64,000 nucleotides of DNA, taken from positions 38,536 to 102,535 of the forward strand of contig CALRQT020000012.1 of assembly GCA_943370385.1 (NCBI GenBank), in the 5' to 3' direction. Source of the stretch: BAIKAL-G1 sp943370385 (GTDB taxonomy: Bacteria > Cyanobacteriota > Cyanobacteriia > PCC-6307 > Cyanobiaceae). How positions within the stretch are numbered: the first letter of the stretch is position 1; every line of letters starts with the position of its first letter. Shown here piece after piece: positions 15,926 to 24,562 of this stretch. The notes beneath the pieces were generated by a model, which saw only the letters and a program-made list of their open reading frames with translations, had not been told where the DNA came from and ran no database searches. Position numbers and translations under genes: made by a program.

Positions 15926-17257
15926 ATGTTTGACCTGAAGTCCCTGGAGATCGCCAAGCGCCCATTGGGCCGCCTGCTCGGCGTGATCTCCGACCTGCGG
16001 GTGGCCATCGGCCTGCTGCTGGTGATCGCGATCAGCAGTGGTCTTGGCACCCTGGTGCCCCAGAAGGAGCCCAGCGCCCTCTATCACCAGCTCTATGACA
16101 ACCAGCCCTGGCTGGGCCTGCTCAAGGGCGATGCGGTGCTGCGCCTGCAGCTGGATCATATGTATTCGAGCGGCTGGTTTCTGGCCCTCCTGGCCTGGCT
16201 GGGCCTGGCGTTGATCCTGTGCAGCTGGCGGCGCCAATGGCCCGCCCTGCAGGCCTCCCTGCGCTGGATCGACTACCAATCGCCGCGCCAACTGGGCAAG
16301 CTCACCCTGGCGGAAACCATTCCCAGCGCCCATCCGGCCGCCAGCCTCGGCCAATTGGAACAGCTGCTCAAGCGCCAGGGCTGGACCCTCCAGGTCCAGG
16401 CCGATCGCCTGGCGGCCCGGCGCGGGGTGGCGGGCCGGGTGGGGCCCCTGCTGGTCCATGCGGGCCTGGTGGTGCTGATGGTGGGAGCCGCCTGGGGCTC
16501 CCTTGCCGGCCACCGCCAGGAACAGTTCCTGGCCCCCGGCCGGCAACTGGACCTGCTCAATAGCCGCGGCGACAACCAGATCACGGTGGCCGTGGACCAA
16601 TTCCAGATCGAACGGGATCCGGCCGGGCGGCCCGAACAATTCCGCTCCGCCCTCACCCTCAAGGGAGCCGATGGGGCCACCCTCAAACAGACCGAAATCA
16701 GCGTCAACCACCCCCTGCGCTTTCGCGGGATCACCCTCTACCAGGCCGACTGGACCTTGGCGGCGATTGGCGTGCAATTGGGCCGCAGCCCGGTGCTGGA
16801 GTTACCCCTCCAAACCTTCCCCCAACTGGGCGATCAGATTTGGGGGATCGTCTTGCCAACCCGTCCCGATGGCAGCCAGCCCGTGCTGCTGTCCCTCAGC
16901 AGTGAACAGGGTCCTGTCACGGTTTTTTCGGCCGAAGCAAAGCAGATTGCCAGCCTGGTGCCGGGGGGCGAGGCGGTGGAGATTGAAGGATTGCCCGTGC
17001 GGGTGGACCACGTGCTGGCCGCCAGCGGCATCCTGCTCAAGCGCGATCCGGGCGTACCCCTGGTCTACGCCGGCTTTGGCATCGCCCTACTGGGAGGCGT
17101 GTTGAGCCTGGTGGCGACGCGCCAGCTCTGGGCGATCAGCGACCCGGCGAACGGCCGCTTGCACCTGGGCGGGCTCTGCAACCGCAACCTCACCGCCTTT
17201 GCCCGGGAACTACCCATCCTGATCCGCTCTCTGCAACAGGCTGACCAGGCGAGCTAA
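15926..17257 (+). CDS. ccs1: Cytochrome c biogenesis protein Ccs1/ResB
   Basis: 443 residues from the ATG giving MFDLKSLEIAKRPLGRLL. Three N-terminal transmembrane helices (about residues 27-48, 78-98 and 166-188), a large lumenal domain, and a C-terminal helix (about 375-397) are typical of Ccs1/ResB. With CcsA it forms the system II haem delivery and ligation complex. Also called ccsB. It lies 16 nt after ccdA, so ftsW-ccdA-ccs1 are probably cotranscribed. Confidence 0.92.
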   Translation: MFDLKSLEIAKRPLGRLLGVISDLRVAIGLLLVIAISSGLGTLVPQKEPSALYHQLYDNQPWLGLLKGDAVLRLQLDHMYSSGWFLALLAWLGLALILCSWRRQWPALQASLRWIDYQSPRQLGKLTLAETIPSAHPAASLGQLEQLLKRQGWTLQVQADRLAARRGVAGRVGPLLVHAGLVVLMVGAAWGSLAGHRQEQFLAPGRQLDLLNSRGDNQITVAVDQFQIERDPAGRPEQFRSALTLKGADGATLKQTEISVNHPLRFRGITLYQADWTLAAIGVQLGRSPVLELPLQTFPQLGDQIWGIVLPTRPDGSQPVLLSLSSEQGPVTVFSAEAKQIASLVPGGEAVEIEGLPVRVDHVLAASGILLKRDPGVPLVYAGFGIALLGGVLSLVATRQLWAISDPANGRLHLGGLCNRNLTAFARELPILIRSLQQADQAS

Positions 17258-17320
17258 TGCCAAGGGGGCCAGGCCTTCCCTTTCAGACTCACCTCTGCGG
17301 GTTGATCCAGAAGCAAAAGG

Positions 17321-17403
17321 GGGCAATACAATGCTTGGCAAAAGTATCGTATTGCCCAACCAAATTGGGCCAATCAATGAACATAAACTGGCATTTATTG
17401 CCA
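17321..17403. other. Cluster of hairpins between ccs1 and queF
   Basis: In an AT-rich island between convergent genes, GGGCAATAC (17321-17329) is inverted at 17349-17357. CCCAA (17355-17359) can instead pair with TTGGG at 17365-17369. TGGCA / TGCCA at 17389-17403 form a third stem. On the minus strand the first stem is followed by CCTTTTG, a weak terminator-like end for queF. The remaining bases of 17258-17433 hold no gene. Confidence 0.5.
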
Positions 17404-17433
17404 CCTAAACTTAGGCGATCCCAGCCCCAACCC

Positions 17434-17844
17434 TCAACAGGGCTGGCGCTGGCCGTGGCTCACCTTGATCACCGTATGCACATTGCCACGGGGATTGAAA
17501 TCGGCCTCCAACTGTAGCCAGGTGGGCGCGCAGGCGGCCACCCAGTCATCCACGATGCGATTGGTCACCTCCTCATGGGAGATGCTGCGATCCCGCCAGC
17601 TATTGACATAGAGCTTCAGGGCTTTGAGCTCCATCACCCGGGGGCCGGGCTGATAAATCAGGCGCAGGGTTGCAAAATCCGGGTAGCCTGAAAAGGGGCA
17701 CAGGCAGGTGAATTCAGGAAAGGTGATTGCAATCTCATAGGGCCGCCCCGGCCGGGGATTGTCAAAGCAGATCAGCTGGGCCTCAGCGATGGCCCGTTGG
17801 CCGTAGGCGGGCGTTTGGGTGAGGGGCTCGGACGGATTCAACAC
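17434..17844 (-). CDS. queF: NADPH-dependent 7-cyano-7-deazaguanine reductase QueF
   Basis: 136 residues from a GTG at 17844, chosen because homologues begin about 12 residues before the YGQRAIAEAQL segment; a longer frame opens at a GTG at 17901 (155 residues). The enzyme reduces preQ0 to preQ1 in queuosine synthesis. The catalytic signature EFTCLCPFSGYPDFA carries the thioimide-forming Cys49, and ELKALKLYVNSWRD is the NADPH/substrate motif of the single-domain class. No other queuosine gene is nearby. Confidence 0.95.
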   Translation of the reverse strand: MLNPSEPLTQTPAYGQRAIAEAQLICFDNPRPGRPYEIAITFPEFTCLCPFSGYPDFATLRLIYQPGPRVMELKALKLYVNSWRDRSISHEEVTNRIVDDWVAACAPTWLQLEADFNPRGNVHTVIKVSHGQRQPC

Positions 17845-18142
17845 GGCAGGGCAAGGGGGCCAGGGGCCAGGGTCCAGCGACGACTTCAATCGCTGCGCCA
17901 CCCACGATAGGGACTTGGCCTGGCGCCGCCAGCTCTGCCGCCCCAGGCCAGCCCAGCCCGGTCCTGCCAGCCAGCTGGTGAACTAGCCAAGGGGCCTAGA
18001 AGGCCCATGCTGGCTGGCACGGCCTGGGCCCATGGGGCCCTTCCCCTGCCCGCAGATGCCGAAACAGGACGGGATGGGCAAGCGCGGCGAGGGCCCCCAG
18101 GTGTGGCTCCTTCCACAGATCACCGGCATCGGCGGCCTCCCC
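17845..18142. other. Spacer between queF and the glnB control region
   Basis: About 300 nt of GC-rich sequence between divergent queF and glnB. I see no coding frame with a family resemblance and no RNA gene. It may include the queF promoter and part of a longer queF 5' end. Confidence 0.5.
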
Positions 18143-18186
18143 GTAGCTATAGCTACATCAGGTGTCGGTCGACTGGCGCCTAATGG
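18143..18186 (+). promoter_or_regulatory. NtcA-activated promoter of glnB
   Basis: GTAGCTATAGCTAC at 18143-18156 is a perfect palindrome and an exact GTA-N8-TAC NtcA box. A TAATGG -10-like hexamer at 18181-18186 starts 24 nt after it, close to the usual distance in class II NtcA promoters (22-24 nt to TAN3T), with the last base off consensus. The leader to the glnB ATG would be about 85 nt. NtcA with 2-oxoglutarate is the known activator of glnB in cyanobacteria. Confidence 0.85.
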
Positions 18187-18276
18187 ACTGGAGCCAGGCC
18201 GTTCCTGGGCCCCAGGCCCTCCCCTTCCGCTCCTGGCGTTTTGCTGGGAGACTTTCTTCGATTGACCCCCGGATCC

Positions 18277-18615
18277 ATGAAAAAAATCGAGGCCATCATC
18301 CGTCCCTTCAAACTGGAGGATGTCAAGCTGGCATTGGTCAACGCCGGCATCGTCGGCATGACCGTGAGCGAAGTTCGGGGTTTTGGTCGCCAGAAGGGCC
18401 AGGTCGAGCGCTACCGCGGATCGGAATTCACGGTTGAGTTTCTACAGAAATTGAAACTTGAAGTGGTGGTCGATGACGACCGGGTCGACACGGTGGTGAC
18501 CGCGATCCAGGATGCGGCCCGCACCGGCGAAATTGGCGACGGCAAGATCTTCATCAGCACCATTGATTCGGTGCTCCGGATTCGTACCGGCGATCGGGAC
18601 AGCGACGCGATCTGA
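18277..18615 (+). CDS. glnB: Nitrogen regulatory protein P-II
   Basis: 112 residues, the standard PII length. The T-loop contains Ser49 (ERYRGSE), the phosphorylation site of cyanobacterial PII, with Tyr46 preceding it. The start MKKIEAIIRPFKLEDVK is invariant in the family. PII senses 2-oxoglutarate and ATP/ADP and controls NAGK, PipX and transporters. The NtcA box upstream agrees with nitrogen regulation. The gene converges on the tlyA gene with a 30-nt gap. Confidence 0.98.
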   Translation: MKKIEAIIRPFKLEDVKLALVNAGIVGMTVSEVRGFGRQKGQVERYRGSEFTVEFLQKLKLEVVVDDDRVDTVVTAIQDAARTGEIGDGKIFISTIDSVLRIRTGDRDSDAI

Positions 18616-18645
18616 CTCCCAGGGCCCTAGTCCCCCCCCCAGGGA

Positions 18646-19692
18646 TCAGGGGCTGGCGAGGGTGTGGGCCACAAGCGCGCGAATCAGGCCCCCATCCAAG
18701 CCGCCAGCCCCCTGCGCCAACACAGCTGTTGGCATCGCCGTTAATGGCAACGCCGTTGATGGCACAGCAGCCACCACGGCACCAGAACCAGTTCCAGCAC
18801 CAGCTCCAGCACTGGTGCTTGGCCCAGCCCCACATTTTGGCTCCGGGCCAAGGCTTGGGTTCTGCTCCAGGTCTGGTCCTAGACAAGGGGCGGGTCCTGC
18901 GCTTGTGCTAAGGCCAGGGCCCTCCCTAACGCCTTCGGCCCCTAGGCCGCTGCCGAGCCAGAGCAGGTACTCGTGGTTGCCCGCCGGTCCCGTAATCGGC
19001 GAGGCCACCAGGCCCAGGGCTTGCCAGCCCAAGGCTGCACCAGAGCGGATCACCCCCTCGATCGCATCCCCATGGGCCGCGGGATCGCGGACGACACCGC
19101 CCTTGCCCACCTGGGAGCGGCCCACCTCAAACTGGGGCTTGACCAGCAGCAGCGCCTCGCGGCGCCCCGGGGCCAGCAGGGCGCCCAGGGCCGGCAAGAC
19201 CAGCCCCAGGGAAATGAACGACAGATCGGCCACGGCCAGGTCGGGCCAGGGGTCCTCCGGGCCGTAGAGGTCGTCCGGGCTCAGGTGGCGCAGGTTGGTG
19301 CGCTCGCGCAGGACCAGGCGCGGATCGGTGCGCAGGCTCCAGGCGGTCTGGCCATAGCCCACATCAATGCCATAGATGCGGCTGGCGCCGTGCTGCAGCA
19401 GGCAATCGCTAAAGCCGCCCGTGGAGATGCCGCCATCGAGGCAAACCCGGCCCGCTACCCGAATCGGCAGGGCATCCAGGGCCGCCACCAACTTCTCGCC
19501 ACCGCGGGAGACAAAGCGGGGCGGTTGCTCCACCTCCAGGGGGAGGTCCGGGGCGATGTTATGGCCCGGCTTATCGAGCACCTGGTCCGAGCTGCGCACC
19601 CGGCCGGCACGAATCAACTGCTGGGCCTGCTGGCGGCTGGCGGCCAGGCCCCGCTCCACCAGCACCAGATCCAAGCGCTGTTTGCGAGCCAT
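18646..19692 (-). CDS. tlyA: TlyA-family rRNA methyltransferase with repeat insertion
   Basis: 348 residues from the ATG at 19692; a GTG 15 nt upstream also fits. The N-terminal S4 RNA-binding domain (residues 4-60, RLDLVLVERGLAASRQQAQQ) is followed by an FtsJ-like methyltransferase domain with CLDGGISTGGFSDCLL as the SAM motif and the LLVKPQFEVG segment. The family methylates 16S/23S rRNA 2'-O positions. Between GNHEYLLWL and the closing helix GLIRALVAHTLAS lies about 80 residues of Gly/Pro/Ala/Ser-rich low-complexity sequence that normal TlyA proteins lack (see 18695-18955). Confidence 0.88.
   Translation of the reverse strand: MARKQRLDLVLVERGLAASRQQAQQLIRAGRVRSSDQVLDKPGHNIAPDLPLEVEQPPRFVSRGGEKLVAALDALPIRVAGRVCLDGGISTGGFSDCLLQHGASRIYGIDVGYGQTAWSLRTDPRLVLRERTNLRHLSPDDLYGPEDPWPDLAVADLSFISLGLVLPALGALLAPGRREALLLVKPQFEVGRSQVGKGGVVRDPAAHGDAIEGVIRSGAALGWQALGLVASPITGPAGNHEYLLWLGSGLGAEGVREGPGLSTSAGPAPCLGPDLEQNPSLGPEPKCGAGPSTSAGAGAGTGSGAVVAAVPSTALPLTAMPTAVLAQGAGGLDGGLIRALVAHTLASP
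18695..18955 (-). repeat. Degenerate repeat tract inside tlyA
   Basis: The DNA encoding the inserted segment is made of imperfect short repeats. Two 15-nt units (GGCATCGCCGTTAAT and GGCAACGCCGTTGAT) lie at about 18732-18761. Farther along are repeated CCAGCACCAGCTCCAG-type units and several GGGCCA/CCAGGG variants. The reading frame stays open throughout, which suggests in-frame slippage expansion. Confidence 0.7.
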
Positions 19693-19782
19693 GGGCTTGT
19701 CAGCCACCTGGCGTCATAAAACCACAAACGAAACCGAACAAAATCCTTTGAGCCGCCGGCCGGCCCAGCAATCGATCGGACA

Positions 19783-20115
19783 ATGGCGTTCCACCTCGGG
19801 CGGCCCCGGATGGCACAAGCAGTTCCCCTCACCCCCGAACGGGCATCCTGCCGCCCCAGGGCCGTTTCCCCTGGTCGGCCGGCCGCGCTTGAGCCAGTCG
19901 CCCTTGACCCGGTCTCCCTTGACCCGGTCTCCCTTGACAACGTGTTGGAGCTGTTGCGGCCCGGCAGCTTTGTGCGGCTGCTGGACCAGCCCAGTGACCT
20001 GCCGCCCTTCCAGCTGATCCACTGCCGCGGCGGCCGCTGCTGGGTGCGGCAACAGGGCTGGGGCCCCTTTGTGCACTGGGAAGTGGCCCATCGCCGCCTG
20101 AGCCGGCTCGCCTAG
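19783..20115 (+). CDS. Conserved cyanobacterial protein of unknown function
   Basis: 110 residues. The C-terminal 60 residues (VLELLRPGSFVRLLDQPSDL, a CRGGRCWVRQQGWG turn and VHWEVAHRRLSRL) look like a compact beta-rich domain and carry the sequence signal. The N-terminal 50 residues are Pro/Ala/Leu-rich and include a run of five-residue repeats (LDPVS) encoded by 15-nt DNA repeats at about 19903-19947. The true start is unclear; ATGs at 19783 and 19810 are both possible. It lies divergent from tlyA and upstream of purB. I recognise no function. Confidence 0.6.
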   Translation: MAFHLGRPRMAQAVPLTPERASCRPRAVSPGRPAALEPVALDPVSLDPVSLDNVLELLRPGSFVRLLDQPSDLPPFQLIHCRGGRCWVRQQGWGPFVHWEVAHRRLSRLA

Positions 20116-20241
20116 GCCGAAGGCCCCCTGTCCGGGCGCCCTGGCAGGCGGAACCCGCCCAGCAACCCTGGGAGACTGCAGTCGGTGCCGCCGCTGACGC
20201 CCGAGCCATACATTGGACGGGCCGTTGCCAGGCGCTGGCCC

Positions 20242-21537
20242 TTGATTGAGCGTTACACCCTGCCCGAGATGGGCAGCATCTGGAGCGACCAGGCCAAGTT
20301 CCAGAGCTGGCTCGATGTGGAGATCGCCGCCACCGCGGCCCAGTGCCAACTGGGCCGCGTGCCCGCGGAAGCCCTGGCGGAGATCCGCGCCAAGGCCAAC
20401 TTCACGGTCGAGCGCATCCTCGAGATCGAGGCCGAGGTGCGCCACGACGTGATCGCCTTCCTCACCAACGTCAATGAGTACGTGGGCGATGCGGGCCGCT
20501 TCATCCACGTGGGCATGACCAGCTCGGATGTGCTCGACACCGGCCTGGCCCTGCAGCTCAAGGCCTCCGTGGCCCTGCTGAAGCTCGAACTGGCCAACCT
20601 GGCCGATGCCCTGCGCCTGCTGGCCCGGGAGCACAAGGGCACGGTGATGATCGGCCGCTCCCATGCCATCCATGGCGAGCCGATCACCTTTGGCTTCAAG
20701 GTGGCCGGCTGGCTGGCCGAGGTGCTGCGCAACCAGGAACGGCTCGAGCGCCTCGAGCAGGTAGTGAGCGTGGGCCAGATCAGCGGCGCCATGGGCACCT
20801 ACGCCAACACCGATCCCCAGGTGGAAGCGATCACCTGCCAGATGCTGGGCCTGGAGCCCGACACCGCCAGCACCCAGGTGATCGGCCGCGATCGCCACGC
20901 CGAATACGTCCAGACCCTGGCCCTGGTGGGCGTCGCCCTAGAGCGCATCTCCACCGAAATCCGCAACCTGCAACGCACCGATGTGCTGGAGGTGGAGGAA
21001 AACTTTGCCAAGGGCCAAAAGGGCAGCTCCGCCATGCCCCACAAGCGCAATCCGATTCGCAGCGAGCGGATCAGCGGCCTGGCCCGGGTACTGCGCAGCT
21101 ACACCATTGCCGCCCTGGAGAACTGCGCCCTCTGGCATGAGCGCGACATCAGCCACAGCTCGGTGGAGCGGATGATGCTGCCCGATTGCTCGGTGACCCT
21201 GCACTTCATGCTCCGGGAAACCACCGCCGTGGTGGCTGGCCTGGGGGTCTACCCCGAGAACATGGCCCGCAACATGAACGTCTACGGCGGCGTGGTGTTC
21301 AGCCAGCGGGTGCTACTGGCCCTGGTGGACACGGGCCTGGCCCGGGAAGAGGCCTACCGGATCGTGCAGCGCAATGCCCATAGCGCCTGGAACCGGCCGG
21401 GCGGCGATTTCCGCGCCAACCTGGAGGCCGATGCCGATGTCAACAGCCGCCTCAGCCCGGCCGAGCTAGGCGAGTGCTTCTCCACCGCCCTGCACCAGCA
21501 GAACCTCGAGGTGATCTGGCAACGGCTGGGGATCTAA
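20242..21537 (+). CDS. purB: Adenylosuccinate lyase
   Basis: 431 residues from a TTG at 20242, chosen because it gives the family N-terminus MIERYTLPEMGSIWSD and the usual length; the frame extends to a GTG at 20185. The enzyme cleaves SAICAR and adenylosuccinate in purine synthesis. The fumarase/lyase signature GSSAMPHKRNPI and the SHAIHGEPITFG histidine segment are present. The gene ends where a convergent helicase gene begins its 3' end. Confidence 0.97.
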   Translation: MIERYTLPEMGSIWSDQAKFQSWLDVEIAATAAQCQLGRVPAEALAEIRAKANFTVERILEIEAEVRHDVIAFLTNVNEYVGDAGRFIHVGMTSSDVLDTGLALQLKASVALLKLELANLADALRLLAREHKGTVMIGRSHAIHGEPITFGFKVAGWLAEVLRNQERLERLEQVVSVGQISGAMGTYANTDPQVEAITCQMLGLEPDTASTQVIGRDRHAEYVQTLALVGVALERISTEIRNLQRTDVLEVEENFAKGQKGSSAMPHKRNPIRSERISGLARVLRSYTIAALENCALWHERDISHSSVERMMLPDCSVTLHFMLRETTAVVAGLGVYPENMARNMNVYGGVVFSQRVLLALVDTGLAREEAYRIVQRNAHSAWNRPGGDFRANLEADADVNSRLSPAELGECFSTALHQQNLEVIWQRLGI

Positions 21538-21573
21538 CCGTGACGGGAAAGGGGAGTTCCAAAACGGCTGCGA

Positions 21574-21738
21574 ATGGCTATGCCCCCCGCTGAAGGGATG
21601 GCCCCTCAGCCGTTCGGCTTGTTGCTGGGGCTCTTCTGGACCCCCTATGCCGACTGGATCTACACCGTTGTCAGCATCAGCGGCCTGCTGCTGATGGTTT
21701 GGCTGGTGCTGAGGCCGCCTAGGCCGCCCGCACCGTAG
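21574..21738 (+). CDS. Possible small single-pass membrane protein
   Basis: A 54-codon frame from ATG to TAG, 36 nt after purB. It encodes a polar N-terminus, then a nearly continuous hydrophobic stretch from about residue 14 to 46 with aromatic caps (LFWTPYADWIY) and an Arg/Pro-rich end. The composition is that of a real membrane helix rather than a random GC-rich shadow, but I know no homologue. It overlaps the helicase 3' end by 20 nt on the opposite strand. Confidence 0.35.
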   Translation: MAMPPAEGMAPQPFGLLLGLFWTPYADWIYTVVSISGLLLMVWLVLRPPRPPAP

Positions 21739-24481
21739 CCAGGTTGGGGCCAGCACCCCCGGGGGCCAGGTCAATCGGCTCGCACACCGGGAAGCGGTTG
21801 ATCGCCTTAAGGGCCTGGCGGGCATTGGTGCGCAGCTGTTCGCTCACCGCTTCGCAGTAGGGGATCTGGGCCAGCAGATCGACGGTGCGGCGCATGATCC
21901 GCACCACATCGCCCTCATCGAGGGAGCTGTTGGCGATCAGATCGTTCCAGCTCACCCCCTTGGCCCAGGCCTGCACCAGGCCCATCAATTCGGCCTCGTA
22001 CCAAACGGGCACCACCACCTCGGCCTGCTCCTGCTGGCGTAATAGCTCGCGCCGGATGCCGCGCAGATCATGCAGGGCCTCATCGGCGGCCGGCGGCGGC
22101 GGATAGCCACTCCAGAGGTCGGGGCGGTTGACCTCGGTGGAAATGGCCTCAAGCACGGCGGCCAGGTCGGCGGGCTCCAGTTCATCCAGGTGGCCGCTCA
22201 TCAGGGCCAGGCCGATCCACAGCTCGTTATCGCCGCGGATCGCCGCCACGGTGCGGCCGATTTCGGTGGGCTCAAGCCCCTCGCTGCCAGCCAAACAGCC
22301 AAAGAAACGCAGGATGTCGATCAGGGAGAGGAATGTCTCCCAGTGGCGGTTGGCGCGGTGATGGAGGATTCGCTGCCGCTCCTCGATCTCGATTTCCAGC
22401 TCCTCCATGCGCTGGCGCTGCTTGTTGATCTTCTTGCGGTCGCCGCGCAGGTGGGCCGGGTGCAGTTCCAGGGCCAGCTCGAGTTCCCGCACCAGGTGGG
22501 CCTGGGCCTGCACCTCGCCGGCCAGGTCGTACTGGGGGGTGGCCATGTCATGGCGGCGGGCCATGTGGGCCACGGCCAGGGCCAGGCCGCCACTGGCCTG
22601 GTCGCCATGGCGAATTTCGCCGATGTGGTGCAGCACCGGGGGCTGCACCCCCTGCACCTGCAGGCAGCTCAACTCGGCATGGAGGCTCACCACCGCGTGG
22701 CAGGGCACCAGGATCCAAACGTTCTCATCGGTGAGGCACAGCAACTGGGGAAACTGGCCTGGCCCCTCCAACTTCTCAACGATCACCGCCGGCGTGACCC
22801 GGCCCTTGAGCTGGGGGGATTTCAGGCTGAGCAGGGTGCCTTCGCTGGCGAAGCGCAGGGCGAGGGTGAGCTCATGGGCCAGGGTTTCCTCGGCCTGTTG
22901 CTGCAGGATCCGCTGAATGCGCCGTTCTTCGCGCAGACGCCCCCGCTGCTTTTCGTAGTCCTCAAAGTCGTCCCAGGCCACCTCCTCACCGTTGCCCGTG
23001 AGCGCCTCCAGTTGCTGGAGTAAGTCCGCGATGCGGGCCTCATCTTCGACCAGGTCGAGGGTGGCCAGATAGCGACCGAAGCTGCGCTCCACCAGTTCCT
23101 TGGCCTTGGGCAACTCATTGCGCTGCAGCAGGTTGAGCACCATCCCGTAGCTCGGGGTGAACTGGCTCACCAGGGGATCGGCGGGGCTGGTGGCCAGCTG
23201 GCCCGCCTCACGCACCCCCTCAAAACGGCTTTGAACCGTGACCACATAGCCCTGGGTATCGAGGCCCCGGCGGCCCGCCCGGCCGGCCATCTGCAGAAAT
23301 TCACTCCCCATCAGGGGGCGATGGCCCCGCTCGGTGCGTTTGCTTAAGGCCGAGATCACGGTGCTGCGGGCGGGCATGTTGATGCCGGCCGCCAGGGTTT
23401 CGGTGGCGAACACCACCTTGACCAGACCCTGCTGGAACAACTCCTCGATCAGTTCCTTCCAGGCGGGCAGCACGCCGGCATGGTGGGCGGCGATGCCCCG
23501 CAGCAGGGCCTCGTCGTGGCCGCCCTCGCGCACGGCCTCGGGGGTGGCCCGCACGTAGGCCTCGAGGCGGGCGCGGATGCGGGCCTGCTCGGCCTCATTC
23601 ACCAGGCAGATCTTGCCCAGGTCGCGCATCGCCTTGTCGCAGCCGCGGCGGCTAAAGATGAAATAGATGGCGGGGAGCATGTCCCGCTCGGCCATCTGGG
23701 CCACCACAAAGGCCAGGGGCGGCGGCTCGGGCTGGGGCGGCCTGGGCGACTTGCCCTTGCGGTTGGAGCCCTTCGGCGCCCGCCAGACCTTGCAGTTGGG
23801 ATGCAGGCCGGTGCGCTCGTCGTTGAGCAAGGGATGGAGCCCCTTGGCGCTGCAAAAACTGAAATCCAGGGGCACGGGCCGGAAATCACTGAGCACCAGC
23901 CGGGTGGGCCCGTGCACCCGCTCGATCCAATCGGTGAGCTGGCCCGCATTGGCCACCGTGGCCGAGAGGGCCACCAGCTGCACTGAGGGCGGGCAATGGA
24001 TGATCGATTCCTCCCAAACGGTGCCCCGCTGGGAATCGTTCATGTAGTGGCACTCATCGAGCACCACCGCCTCCACGTCGGCGAGGGGGTCATCGCCCCG
24101 CTCGACCTCGGCATAGAGCATGTTGCGGAAGATTTCCGTCGTCATCACCACGATGCTGGCCTCGCGGTTGACGCTGAAATCGCCGGTCATCAGACCGACA
24201 TTCTCCACACCGAATTGTTCGCGGAAATCGCGCAGCTTCTGATTGGAGAGGGCCTTCAGGGGAGTCGTATAAAACACCTTCTGGCCATGGGCCAGGGCCC
24301 GGTGGATGGCGTACTCACCCACCAGGGTTTTGCCCGAGCCCGTGGGGGCACTGACCACCACCGATTGGCCCTGGTTGAGGGCATCGATGGCCTCCAACTG
24401 GAAATCATCCAGGGGGAACGGAAACAGCTCACCGAGGGGGGGGACGTCCCTGGTGGGAACCTCGTTGGTGGCGCTGCGCAT
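21719..24481 (-). CDS. SKI2/Mtr4-like DExH-box RNA helicase
   Basis: 920 residues. Motif I APTGSGKT (about residues 44-51), motif II DECH (in VVLDECHYMND), motif III SATV, and motif VI QMAGRAGRRG are complete, so the ATPase core is intact. The C-terminal half contains a coiled-coil arm (about 715-745) and the helical DSHCT region, as in eukaryotic Ski2/Mtr4 and their cyanobacterial relatives. The likely role is RNA unwinding in rRNA processing or RNA decay; the specific substrate in cyanobacteria is unknown. It diverges from the small gene at 24563. Confidence 0.92.
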   Translation of the reverse strand: MRSATNEVPTRDVPPLGELFPFPLDDFQLEAIDALNQGQSVVVSAPTGSGKTLVGEYAIHRALAHGQKVFYTTPLKALSNQKLRDFREQFGVENVGLMTGDFSVNREASIVVMTTEIFRNMLYAEVERGDDPLADVEAVVLDECHYMNDSQRGTVWEESIIHCPPSVQLVALSATVANAGQLTDWIERVHGPTRLVLSDFRPVPLDFSFCSAKGLHPLLNDERTGLHPNCKVWRAPKGSNRKGKSPRPPQPEPPPLAFVVAQMAERDMLPAIYFIFSRRGCDKAMRDLGKICLVNEAEQARIRARLEAYVRATPEAVREGGHDEALLRGIAAHHAGVLPAWKELIEELFQQGLVKVVFATETLAAGINMPARSTVISALSKRTERGHRPLMGSEFLQMAGRAGRRGLDTQGYVVTVQSRFEGVREAGQLATSPADPLVSQFTPSYGMVLNLLQRNELPKAKELVERSFGRYLATLDLVEDEARIADLLQQLEALTGNGEEVAWDDFEDYEKQRGRLREERRIQRILQQQAEETLAHELTLALRFASEGTLLSLKSPQLKGRVTPAVIVEKLEGPGQFPQLLCLTDENVWILVPCHAVVSLHAELSCLQVQGVQPPVLHHIGEIRHGDQASGGLALAVAHMARRHDMATPQYDLAGEVQAQAHLVRELELALELHPAHLRGDRKKINKQRQRMEELEIEIEERQRILHHRANRHWETFLSLIDILRFFGCLAGSEGLEPTEIGRTVAAIRGDNELWIGLALMSGHLDELEPADLAAVLEAISTEVNRPDLWSGYPPPPAADEALHDLRGIRRELLRQQEQAEVVVPVWYEAELMGLVQAWAKGVSWNDLIANSSLDEGDVVRIMRRTVDLLAQIPYCEAVSEQLRTNARQALKAINRFPVCEPIDLAPGGAGPNLATVRAA

Positions 24482-24562
24482 GAGCCAATCCTATGGGCTA
24501 GATGCCAGGGGCGCCTGCGCCCCGGAAGCCGCAGCCCAGGATGGGGCACCCCATTCCCTGCC

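Noticed and set aside
17886..18116. A 76-codon minus-strand frame upstream of queF.
   Set aside because: Arg/Ala/Gly-rich random composition; lies in the queF-glnB spacer without a family pattern.
18512..19267. A 251-codon plus-strand frame after glnB, rich in Pro and Arg.
   Set aside because: Antisense to tlyA and largely its repeat tract; no start signal.
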